Assembly (NCBI GenBank): GCA_023401045.1 | Contig: JAEXEM010000314.1 | Span: 1-5,983 of the forward strand | DNA length: 5,983 nucleotides | Direction of reading: 5' to 3' | From: Actinomycetes bacterium | Lineage (GTDB): Bacteria; Actinomycetota; Actinomycetes; Actinomycetales; Cellulomonadaceae | Shown here: one piece after another, positions 1-5,568 of the stretch | Position numbering within the stretch: the first letter of the stretch is position 1 | Layout of the letters: each line of letters begins with the position of its first letter | Made by a program: the position numbers and the translations under genes | Notes under the pieces: model-generated | Seen by the model: the letters and a program-made list of their open reading frames with translations, nothing else | Databases searched by the model: none | Told to the model about the DNA's origin: nothing

Positions 1-1
1 G

Positions 2-928
2 GACCAGGCGGCACCGGACGCGCGTGCGCCCGTGGACGTCGTCCCCGACGACGTGGCGCACGAGGACGCGCCGCGTGACGACGTGGCGGACCACGGTGCG
101 ACGCACGACGAGGTGCTGCGTGACGACGCGGCGGACGACGCCGAGCGCGGTGACGGTGAGGGGGCGGCCGCGTCGCCCGAGCCGGGCGCCCACGCGACCG
201 CGACGGGCCGGTCCGGCTGGTCCCGCCTCGTCCACGCGATGCGACCGCGCACGACCCAGGGGCAGCTCATCACGGCCGGGCTGTGCGCGCTCCTCGGGTT
301 CGCGCTCGTCGTCCAGGTGCGTCAGACGGGCGACACCCAGCTCGGTGCGCTGCGCCAGGACGACCTCGTGCGGCTGCTCGACGAGACCTCGACACGCGCC
401 GACCAGCTCGAGCAGGAGGCGCTCGACCTCCAGCGCGAGCGCGACGAGCTCGTCTCGGGCTCGGACCGGCAGCAGGCGGCCCTCGACGCGGCCCGGCGCA
501 CGGCCGAGACCCAGGGCATCCTCACCGGGCGGCTGCCGGCCACCGGGCCGGGGGTCCGGATCACGCTGTCGGACCCCGAGGGCCTCGTCCGGCCGTCGAC
601 CATGCTCACGGTGCTCGAGGAGCTGCGCAACGCCGGTGCCGAGGCGATGGAGCTCAACGGCATGCGGATCACGGCCAGCAGCGCGTTCACCGGCCGCCAG
701 GGCGCCGTCGTCCTCGACGGGGTGACGCTCCAGGCGCCGTTCCGCTGGACCGTCATCGGCGACCCCGACACGATCGCGCCGGCGCTCGACATCCCCGGCG
801 GCGCGTTCGCCCGTGTCCGCAACGACGGCGGCAAGGCCGTCGTCGAGACGTCCGACTCGGTCGACGTCACTGCGGTGCGGGCACTGCCCGACCCGGTGCA
901 CGCGACCCCCGTCGAGGAGACGGGCTGA
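2..928 (+). CDS. DUF881 family membrane-anchored protein, 5'-partial
   Basis: The frame is open from the left edge. A GTG at 32 has no ribosome site before it, so the true start probably lies outside the window. Counting from that GTG: residues 1-58 are a very acidic, Asp/Ala/His-rich tail; a basic stretch (about 64-74) precedes a single membrane helix at 79-96 (LITAGLCALLGFALVVQV); residues 104-160 are rich in Leu, Glu, Gln and Arg and look like a coiled coil; 163-285 form the DUF881 domain, with GRLPATGPGVRITLSD, the LRNAGAEAMELNGMRI core, and APFRWTVIGDP. The layout suggests a cytoplasmic tail, one helix and an exported domain. In mycobacteria, paired DUF881 genes flank a small basic membrane protein just upstream of garA, which fits this position. 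The molecular function of the family is unknown; a role at the cell envelope or divisome is inference. Confidence 0.9.
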   Translation, partial: DQAAPDARAPVDVVPDDVAHEDAPRDDVADHGATHDEVLRDDAADDAERGDGEGAAASPEPGAHATATGRSGWSRLVHAMRPRTTQGQLITAGLCALLGFALVVQVRQTGDTQLGALRQDDLVRLLDETSTRADQLEQEALDLQRERDELVSGSDRQQAALDAARRTAETQGILTGRLPATGPGVRITLSDPEGLVRPSTMLTVLEELRNAGAEAMELNGMRITASSAFTGRQGAVVLDGVTLQAPFRWTVIGDPDTIAPALDIPGGAFARVRNDGGKAVVETSDSVDVTAVRALPDPVHATPVEETG

Positions 929-960
929 GCCCCTCCGCGCCCGCGTCCACCGCGTGCATG

Positions 961-990
961 CTGCGCAGACGCGTCACGACCGCATAGGGT
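961..990 (+). promoter_or_regulatory. candidate promoter for garA-ftsR
   Basis: TAGGGT at 985-990 fits the actinobacterial -10 pattern TANNNT. CTGCGC at 961-966, 18 bases upstream, is a weak -35 that resembles the TTGCGC box of the resR-like promoter further on. It lies in the only gap before garA and would give a leader of about 65 bases. Assigned by pattern only. Confidence 0.4.
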
Positions 991-1049
991 GAGTCCCGCA
1001 AGGCTGGGTCGACGGCGAGCACGCTCGCACAAGTGCCCGCGACCGACAC

Positions 1050-1056
1050 GGGAGGT
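1050..1056 (+). promoter_or_regulatory. ribosome binding site that fixes the garA start
   Basis: GGGAGGT ends five bases before ATG 1061. The frame is also open upstream to a GTG at 989, but that start has no ribosome site and would add a basic 24-residue stretch absent from the family. The ATG is therefore preferred. Confidence 0.8.
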
Positions 1057-1060
1057 GCGC

Positions 1061-1528
1061 ATGAGCGACGAACGACGGGTGCCCGGGGACGGGGCGCCCG
1101 CGCCCCGCGGGGACGGTCCCGACACGACCGTGAGCTTCGGCTCGCTCGAGCCCGTCGAGACCGAGGCGCCGGTCGGGCTGACGAGCGACGAGTCCGCGGC
1201 CGTCCACGCCCTGCCGCCGACCTCCGCGCTGCTCATCATGCAGCGCGGCCCGAGCTCGGGCGCGCGGTTCCTGCTCGACGCCGAGCGCACGACCGCCGGC
1301 CGCAGCACGAGCGCGGACATCTTCCTCGACGACGTCACGGTCTCCCGCAAGCACGCGGAGTTCGTCCGGGAGGGGCAGCACTTCGTCGTGCGCGACATCG
1401 GCTCGCTCAACGGCACCTACGTCAACCGCACGCGGATCGACGCAGCGACGCTCCGTGCCGGCGACGAGGTCCAGATCGGCAAGTACCGGATGACGTTCCA
1501 CCCCAGCCCGCACCGTGACGCGTCCTGA
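1061..1528 (+). CDS. garA: FHA-domain phospho-switch GarA/OdhI
   Basis: The protein has 155 residues, close to the 162 of M. tuberculosis GarA. In that family the unphosphorylated protein binds and inhibits 2-oxoglutarate dehydrogenase and NAD-glutamate dehydrogenase. Phosphorylation by PknG or PknB on an N-terminal Thr-Thr pair makes the protein bind its own FHA domain and releases the enzymes. Visible here: an N-terminal DTTVSF with Thr22-Thr23, a linker, then an FHA domain at about 54-147. Its phosphothreonine-binding residues are present: Gly80-Arg81, Ser95-Arg96-Lys97-His98, and SLNGTYVN at 115-122. LPPTSALLIMQRGP and ARFLLD match GarA closely. The acceptor motif reads DTTVSF where M. 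tuberculosis has ETTSVF; the Thr pair is kept. The gene follows DUF881 directly, without the gcvH that intervenes in M. tuberculosis. Its stop overlaps the start of ftsR, so the two are probably co-transcribed. Confidence 0.93.
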   Translation: MSDERRVPGDGAPAPRGDGPDTTVSFGSLEPVETEAPVGLTSDESAAVHALPPTSALLIMQRGPSSGARFLLDAERTTAGRSTSADIFLDDVTVSRKHAEFVREGQHFVVRDIGSLNGTYVNRTRIDAATLRAGDEVQIGKYRMTFHPSPHRDAS

Positions 1529-2285
1529 GGCGGCGGTCGCAGCCCTCGCCCCGGACGCCGGACCCGCGCCCGACGCCGCCCCGGACGGGCCCTGGCCCCG
1601 AGGGCTGTCGCGGCGGGCGTCGATGCGGATCTCCGACGTCCTCGCGGCGCTGCGCATCGAGTTCCCCACGGTGACGACGTCGAAGCTGCGCTTCCTCGAG
1701 GAGCAGGGGCTCGTGGCGCCGGTGCGCACGCCCGCCGGCTACCGCCAGTACTCCCCGGCGGACGTCGAGCGGCTCCGGTTCGTGCTGCGCCAGCAGCGTG
1801 ACCGGTACATGCCGCTCAAGGTCATCGGCGAGCGCCTCGCTGCGCTCGACGCCGGCGAGGAGGAGGAGACCCCGGCCCGCGCGTACCTCGCCTCGAGCGA
1901 CGGCGTGACGGCCGGGCCGGACCGGCTCACCGCCGGCCGGCTCGCCGAGGAGGCGGGCGTCGACGTGGGGTTCGTCGACGAGCTCGTCACCCAGGGGCTG
2001 CTGCGTCCCGGTCCGCGGGGGATCTTCGACCCGTGGGCACGTGACGTCGTCATGGTGGCGGCCGCCCTGGCCGACCACGGCATCGACGCCCGGCACCTGC
2101 GGATCTTCCGGGCCGCGGCCGACCGCCAGTCGGACCTCGTCGAGCAGGTGGTGGCCCCCTGGCGCGGTCAGCGCAACGTGTCCGCGCGGGCTCGTGCCGG
2201 CACGCTGGCCGCGGAGGTGGGTGAGCTGTGCGCCCGGATGCACACCGCCCTCGTCCGCTCGGCCGTCCACGACCTCGCGCCCTGA
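1515..2285 (+). CDS. ftsR: MerR-family regulator, FtsR type
   Basis: The protein has 256 residues from GTG 1515, which overlaps garA by 14 bases; translational coupling is likely because no ribosome site is visible. The conserved part begins at residue 37 with MRISDVLAALRIEFP, so ATG 1623 (220 residues) is a real alternative start. Residues 38-112 are the MerR winged helix: KLRFLEEQGLVAPVRTPAGYRQYS followed by RLRFVLRQQRDRYMPLKVIGERL. Residues 137-185 look like a second helix-turn-helix (LTAGRLAEEAGVD, then FVDELVTQGLLRPG), followed by a helical C-terminus. Sequence and position match M. tuberculosis Rv1828 and Corynebacterium glutamicum FtsR, an activator of ftsZ. There is no cysteine-rich metal-binding site and no drug-binding domain. 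Regulation of ftsZ in this organism is inferred from homology. The extra 36 N-terminal residues, rich in Ala and Pro, are doubtful. Confidence 0.87.
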   Translation: MTRPEAAVAALAPDAGPAPDAAPDGPWPRGLSRRASMRISDVLAALRIEFPTVTTSKLRFLEEQGLVAPVRTPAGYRQYSPADVERLRFVLRQQRDRYMPLKVIGERLAALDAGEEEETPARAYLASSDGVTAGPDRLTAGRLAEEAGVDVGFVDELVTQGLLRPGPRGIFDPWARDVVMVAAALADHGIDARHLRIFRAAADRQSDLVEQVVAPWRGQRNVSARARAGTLAAEVGELCARMHTALVRSAVHDLAP

Positions 2286-2305
2286 GCGGTCCGTCGTGCC
2301 CGCAC

Positions 2306-2340
2306 GCGACGGGAGCCGCGCGGCGCCGTAGGTTGGGGGC
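2306..2340 (+). promoter_or_regulatory. leaderless promoter of the DUF151 gene
   Basis: TAGGTT at 2329-2334 is a good -10. Six bases (GGGGGC) separate it from GTG 2341, so transcription should begin on the start codon itself. GCGACG at 2306-2311, 17 bases upstream, is a poor -35. The lack of a ribosome site before 2341 agrees with leaderless translation. Confidence 0.55.
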
Positions 2341-2868
2341 GTGGGCGGCGTGGAACCCGAGATGGTCCCGGTGGAGGTCGTCGGGGTGCGCACGCACCTG
2401 GCCGACGACGAGATCGTCGTGCTGCTCCTCGACCCCGACGCCGCGCTGCTCGTGCCCATCCTCATCGGGCCCTCGGAGGCGTCGGCGATCGCCGCGGCGC
2501 AGGCCGGCATCGTCCCGCCGCGCCCCATGACGCACGACCTGCTGCGCGACGCGCTGCTCGCCGCGGGCGCCCACGTCCACCACGTGGAGATCACCCGGCT
2601 CGAGGACGGGGTGTTCCACGCGGCGCTCGTCCTCGGCTCGGGGCGGTCCGTCGACTCGCGGGCCTCGGACGCCATCGCGGTCGCGCTGCGGTTCGACTGC
2701 CCGGTGCTGTGCTCGGCCGAGGTCGTCGCGCTCGCCGGGATCGAGGTGCGGCCCGCGACGAGCGAGGAGGACCTCGCGCAGTTCCGCGAGTTCCTCGACC
2801 AGGTCTCGGCCGAGGACTTCGAGACCGGCCAGGAGCCCGGGGGAGAGGGTGGGCAGCTCAACGGCTGA
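2341..2868 (+). CDS. bifunctional nuclease family protein (DUF151)
   Basis: The protein has 175 residues. The bifunctional-nuclease domain fills about residues 9-137, with the family hallmarks LLVPILIGPSEASAIAAA (36-53), RPMTHDLL (61-68) and DSRASDAIAVALRFDCPV (105-122). The C-terminus (140-175) is acidic and glycine-rich, without the UvrB/UvrC-type motif carried by some relatives. Plant members of the family have reported DNase and RNase activity; the bacterial role is not established, so the enzyme activity is a family-level assignment. It matches M. tuberculosis Rv1829 in sequence and place, between the two MerR genes. The GTG at 2341 is chosen because it sits six bases after a -10 box; GTG 2350 and ATG 2362 are in-frame alternatives without clear ribosome sites. 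The gap to ftsR is 55 bases, so read-through from garA-ftsR may also contribute. Confidence 0.88.
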   Translation: MGGVEPEMVPVEVVGVRTHLADDEIVVLLLDPDAALLVPILIGPSEASAIAAAQAGIVPPRPMTHDLLRDALLAAGAHVHHVEITRLEDGVFHAALVLGSGRSVDSRASDAIAVALRFDCPVLCSAEVVALAGIEVRPATSEEDLAQFREFLDQVSAEDFETGQEPGGEGGQLNG

Positions 2869-2888
2869 CCCACTCGGGTGACGAACAT

Positions 2889-2909
2889 TCACCCTCAGCC
2901 TGAAGGTGA
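2889..2909 (+). promoter_or_regulatory. 21-bp inverted repeat, probable operator upstream of the resR-like gene
   Basis: The two arms pair perfectly as TCACC-N-TCAG-N-CTGA-N-GGTGA around base 2899. Two more copies of the outer half-site flank it: GGGTGA at 2876-2881 and CTCAC at 2919-2923, giving four half-sites in alternating orientation. The size and symmetry suit a MerR-type dimer. Autoregulation or control by the neighbouring FtsR is a natural guess, but the protein is unknown. The dyad centre lies about 80 bases upstream of the predicted transcription start, so an activator site is more likely than a simple -35/-10 spacer site. Confidence 0.6.
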
Positions 2910-2943
2910 GACGCGCGCCTCACGACACGCCGGAGAGGCGTCG

Positions 2944-2972
2944 TTGCGCCCCTGACCCCGCGGGCCTAGCGT
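2944..2972 (+). promoter_or_regulatory. promoter of the resR-like MerR gene
   Basis: TTGCGC at 2944-2949 and TAGCGT at 2967-2972 are separated by exactly 17 bases. This is a good housekeeping-sigma promoter for a high-GC actinobacterium and the best-formed pair in the window. Transcription would start near 2979, leaving a leader of about 50 bases that includes a strong ribosome site. Confidence 0.65.
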
Positions 2973-3015
2973 TGCCGGAGAACAGCAACCCGGCCCGCTC
3001 GCGCGGCGCCGTCGA

Positions 3016-3022
3016 GGGAGGG
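3016..3022 (+). promoter_or_regulatory. ribosome binding site that fixes the resR-like start
   Basis: GGGAGGG ends six bases before ATG 3029. The frame stays open upstream to a GTG at 2906, but that codon lies inside the inverted repeat and upstream of the promoter, so it is not a start. A GTG at 3026 is too close to this site. Confidence 0.75.
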
Positions 3023-3028
3023 CCCGTG

Positions 3029-3613
<585 letters not shown>

Positions 3614-3637
3614 GCCGCCGCGGACCCCGCAGGCGGC
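3614..3637 (+). terminator. hairpin terminator after the resR-like gene
   Basis: The stem begins on the base after the stop codon. GCCGCCGCGG (3614-3623) pairs with CCGC (3627-3630) and GGCGGC (3632-3637) across an ACC loop with one bulged A, giving ten G-C pairs. No T-run follows, as is common for actinobacterial terminators. It separates this gene from the convergent parA-like gene. Confidence 0.6.
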
Positions 3638-3748
3638 AGCGCGCCCGCGGTCGTCGTGCCGTCCCCGGAGCAGCTCGTCCCCGAGCCTGCTCGTCCGTGC
3701 GCCCTCAGGCCTGCGTCGACCCCGGCGCACCGACGTGCCCCTGCCCGA

Positions 3749-3764
3749 CGGCACGGGCGTGCCG
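3749..3764 (-). terminator. possible hairpin terminator for the parA-like gene
   Basis: CGGCAC and GTGCCG form a six-pair stem around a four-base loop, 37 bases beyond the stop of the minus-strand gene. There is no T-run on either strand. The rest of the convergent gap (3638-3801) shows nothing else I can support. Confidence 0.35.
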
Positions 3765-3801
3765 GCGCCCGCAGCCCGACGTACCCCGCCGGCCCGAGGT
3801 C

Positions 3802-4581
3802 TCAGATCCGCGACTCGGCCCGACGCGGGGCACGCAGGGCGCGGTCGAGCAGCTGGTCGAACACGCCGGCGAGCTCCGCCGCCGCCGCGCCCGGCCACAC
3901 GTGGACGGGCTGGGCCGCACCCTGGGCCTGCTGCAGCGCGGCGCGCTCCGGGACGCTGGGGGAGAGGACCAGCGGTCCGTAGAGCGTCTGGAGCTCCTCG
4001 AGGCGGTACGCCTGCTCGACGGACCGGGCGCGGACACGGTTGACGACGATCCCGAGCGGCTGCAGCGCCGGCGCCGGCCCGCGGCGCAGCTCGTCGATCG
4101 TGCGCATCGCACGCCCGACCGCCATGACGGCGAAGAGCCCCGGCTCGGTGACGACGACGGCGCGGTCGCAGGCCGTCAGTCCGGTCCGGGTGAGCCCACC
4201 GAGCGAGGGCGGGCAGTCGATGAGGACGAGGTCGTACCCCTGGACCCACGAGAGCGCGTAGCGCAGGCGGTCGGCGTCGGAGTCGTCGACGCCGTCGTGC
4301 ATGACCGAGCGCTCGGAGCCGACGAGGACGTCGAGACCGTGGTCGGCCCAGCCGGAGGGAGCGGTCGCGCGCTCGACGGACTCCGCGGACGGCGCGTCGA
4401 GGACCGACGCGACGTCGCCCTCGCCGCGGGCGGTGCCGAGCGCCATCGTCGAGTCGCCCTGGGGGTCCAGGTCGACGACGAGGGTCCGCAGTCCGCGTTC
4501 GAGCGCCGACGAGGCCAGGCCGAGCGTCACGGACGTCTTGCCGACGCCACCCTTGAGGCTGCACACACCGAGGACCAGCAC
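3802..4581 (-). CDS. ParA family ATPase (orphan, MinD/ParA-type)
   Basis: The protein has 259 residues from a GTG at 4581. It is a deviant-Walker ATPase: KGGVGKTS at 10-17 with signature Lys10 and catalytic Lys15; VVDLDPQGDST at 35-45 with Asp37, Asp39 and Gln41; Walker B LVLIDCPPS at 118-126. The C-terminal PSVPERAALQQAQGAAQPVHVW and PGAAAAELAGVFDQLL are typical of chromosomal and orphan ParA proteins in actinobacteria. ParA ATPases dimerise on ATP, bind DNA non-specifically and position chromosomes, plasmids or division factors. No parB follows on either strand in this window and I find no parS site, so it looks like an orphan rather than the main chromosomal pair. Convergence with the resR-like gene suggests, but does not prove, a division-linked role. 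The frame runs upstream to 5172, but that part lies opposite the acetyltransferase gene and is not coding. Confidence 0.9.
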   Translation of the reverse strand: MLVLGVCSLKGGVGKTSVTLGLASSALERGLRTLVVDLDPQGDSTMALGTARGEGDVASVLDAPSAESVERATAPSGWADHGLDVLVGSERSVMHDGVDDSDADRLRYALSWVQGYDLVLIDCPPSLGGLTRTGLTACDRAVVVTEPGLFAVMAVGRAMRTIDELRRGPAPALQPLGIVVNRVRARSVEQAYRLEELQTLYGPLVLSPSVPERAALQQAQGAAQPVHVWPGAAAAELAGVFDQLLDRALRAPRRAESRI

Positions 4582-4587
4582 GCGGCA

Positions 4588-4593
4588 ACCGTA
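4588..4593 (-). promoter_or_regulatory. leaderless -10 box of the parA-like gene
   Basis: On the minus strand TACGGT is followed by six bases (TGCCGC) and then the GTG at 4581. This is the same layout as at the DUF151 gene. No convincing -35 is seen; TTCCAC 18 bases upstream is weak. There is no ribosome site before the GTG. Confidence 0.55.
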
Positions 4594-4632
4594 GCCGGGC
4601 GGCGGGGCGTCGTGGAAACCCCGGCGCGCCGC

Positions 4633-4680
4633 GACGTCCGCACCCACGGCCTCGACGTCCGGGATGTCCGGTGATGCCCG
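4633..4680. repeat. four short direct repeats GAYGYCCG
   Basis: GACGTCCG (4633), GACGTCCG (4654), GATGTCCG (4663) and GATGCCCG (4673) lie in the same direction with spacings of 21, 9 and 10 bases, close to whole helical turns. They sit 50-100 bases upstream of the parA-like start in the divergent gap and may bind a regulator that uses direct repeats. The words are short and GC-rich, so chance is possible. Confidence 0.35.
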
Positions 4681-4705
4681 GAGCGGGCGGTGCCGCGGGG
4701 GAGAG

Positions 4706-4728
4706 GTGCACCGCACGCCGTGCGGCAC
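4706..4728. promoter_or_regulatory. inverted repeat in the parA / acetyltransferase divergent gap
   Basis: CCGCAC and GTGCGG form a perfect six-base inverted repeat around GCC (4711-4725), extended by GTG (4706-4708) and CAC (4726-4728) with a two-base bulge. It could be an operator serving either divergent gene, or just a GC-rich hairpin. Confidence 0.4.
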
Positions 4729-4789
4729 GTGACGCGATCCCTCACGGGCAGGGCCGTCGTGCCGCCGACCGGTGGGAGAGGGCATGGGG

Positions 4790-4795
4790 CATGCT
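4790..4795 (+). promoter_or_regulatory. leaderless -10 box of the acetyltransferase gene
   Basis: CATGCT departs from TANNNT at its first base only. Six bases (GGGGCC) separate it from GTG 4802, matching the spacing at the other two leaderless starts in the window. No clear -35 is present. Confidence 0.45.
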
Positions 4796-4801
4796 GGGGC
4801 C

Positions 4802-5308
4802 GTGCAGATCCGACGAGTCGACGAGGACGACTGGCGGGCGGTCCGCGACGTCCGCCTGCGGGCCCTGCGGGAGTCGCCGGACGTGTTCAGCTCGTCGCTG
4901 CCGCGCGAGGAGCGGTTCGCCGAGCAGCACTGGCGGATGCGGCTGCGCTCGAGCCCGACCTGGGTCGCCTTCGACGAGGACGACGAGCCCCGGGGGCTCG
5001 TCACGCTCGTGCAGGAGCCCGGCTCGCCCGAGGACGACCGGCACGTCGTCTCGCTGTGGGTCGCACCCGAGGTGCGCCGGCGCGGCGTCGGCTGGTCGTT
5101 GCTCGACACGGTCGTGCGCGCCGGGGCTGCGGACGGTGCGCGGACCGTCTCGCTGTGGGTCGTGGGAGACAACGCCGCGGCGGTCGACCTCTACGTGCGG
5201 GCCGGTTTCGCGCGCACCGGCGAACGTCAGGCGCTCGTGCGCGACCCTGAGCGCGTCGAGGAACGGTACGTGCGCGACACGAGCGAGCTCGGGCTCGTCG
5301 GTCGCTGA
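4802..5308 (+). CDS. GNAT family N-acetyltransferase
   Basis: The protein has 168 residues from GTG 4802. It opens with MQIRRVDEDDWRAVRDVRL, the usual first strand and helix of the fold. Motif A is VVSLWVAPEVRRRGVGWSLLD (82-102), whose RRRGVG loop (92-97) binds the acetyl-CoA pyrophosphate. Motif B is VVGDNAAAVDLYVRAGFARTGER (120-142), with the N-x-x-A-x-x-L-Y-x-x-x-G-F signature. Members move an acetyl group from acetyl-CoA to an amine on a small molecule or protein; the substrate cannot be read from the sequence. In-frame ATG 4784, which has GGGAG just upstream, and GTG 4772 are alternative starts. 4802 is preferred because the fold begins there and a -10 box lies six bases before it. There is no functional link to the ParA gene beyond sharing the divergent gap. 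Confidence 0.88.
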   Translation: MQIRRVDEDDWRAVRDVRLRALRESPDVFSSSLPREERFAEQHWRMRLRSSPTWVAFDEDDEPRGLVTLVQEPGSPEDDRHVVSLWVAPEVRRRGVGWSLLDTVVRAGAADGARTVSLWVVGDNAAAVDLYVRAGFARTGERQALVRDPERVEERYVRDTSELGLVGR

Positions 5309-5390
5309 GAGACCGACGGTCGGACCGCGGGTCGCGTGCACCGGACGGCCACGGGCGGGGAGGTGGACCGCCTGGGTCGGGATCGATGGA

Positions 5391-5420
5391 TTGACATAAT
5401 GCACATTATCGGCGTTCAGT
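5391..5420 (+). promoter_or_regulatory. TTGACA promoter overlapped by an AT-rich palindrome
   Basis: TTGACA (5391-5396) is a perfect -35. The inverted repeat ATAATG-CA-CATTAT (5396-5409) overlaps it and is the only AT-rich patch in the window. TTCAGT at 5415-5420, 18 bases downstream of the -35, is a passable -10. A short AT-rich palindrome over a -35 is the typical setting for a MarR, TetR or Fur/Zur-type repressor; the factor cannot be named. No open gene starts in the next 140 bases. Confidence 0.5.
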
Positions 5421-5495
5421 GGACGCGGTTCCCAGGCGCGTCAGGAGGCGCCGTCGAACGGTCCGCGTGTGACGCCGACGCGTCCCCAGGCGTGT

Positions 5496-5512
5496 GACGG
5501 ACACCGTCCGTC
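5496..5512 (+). terminator. hairpin in the gap before the last gene
   Basis: GACGGAC and GTCCGTC form a perfect seven-pair stem around an ACC loop. No T-run follows. It could end a short transcript from the TTGACA promoter, or end read-through from the acetyltransferase gene. Confidence 0.35.
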
Positions 5513-5519
5513 CACGGGG

Positions 5520-5549
5520 TTGTCGACGGCCCGGACGACGCCACAGGCT
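5520..5549 (+). promoter_or_regulatory. candidate promoter for the last gene
   Basis: TTGTCG (5520-5525) and CAGGCT (5544-5549) are 18 bases apart. A start near 5556 would leave a leader of about 13 bases before ATG 5569. Both boxes depart from consensus. Confidence 0.35.
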
Positions 5550-5568
5550 GGCGAGTCACGCTCGGCTG

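Noticed and set aside
974..992. TCAC-N11-GTGA over the garA -10 box as a second copy of the resR-upstream dyad
   Set aside because: The arms are only four bases, the spacing is 11 rather than 13, and the inner TCAG/CTGA arms are missing.
322..1416. Minus-strand frame opposite DUF881 and garA
   Set aside because: Ser/Arg-rich translation without domains; the plus strand carries two clear families.
2876..2894. GGGTGA-N7-TCACCC as a terminator for the DUF151 gene
   Set aside because: The stem has only six pairs, no T-run, and its right arm is shared with the better 21-bp dyad; an operator explains it better.
2906..3028. N-terminal extension of the resR-like protein from GTG 2906
   Set aside because: That codon lies inside the dyad and upstream of the predicted promoter; ATG 3029 has a strong ribosome site.
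4721..4736. parS-like site around CACGTG at 4726-4731 near the parA-like gene
   Set aside because: Only about 10 of 16 positions fit the TGTTTCACGTGAAACA consensus and the flanking arms are wrong; CACGTG alone is common in GC-rich DNA.
4582..5172. Upstream extension of the parA-like frame on the minus strand
   Set aside because: It lies opposite the acetyltransferase gene and the divergent promoters; the ParA fold begins right at GTG 4581.
5399..5497. 32-residue open frame starting MHIIGVQW
   Set aside because: There is no ribosome site, its start lies inside the AT-rich palindrome, and its composition is unlike the neighbouring genes.
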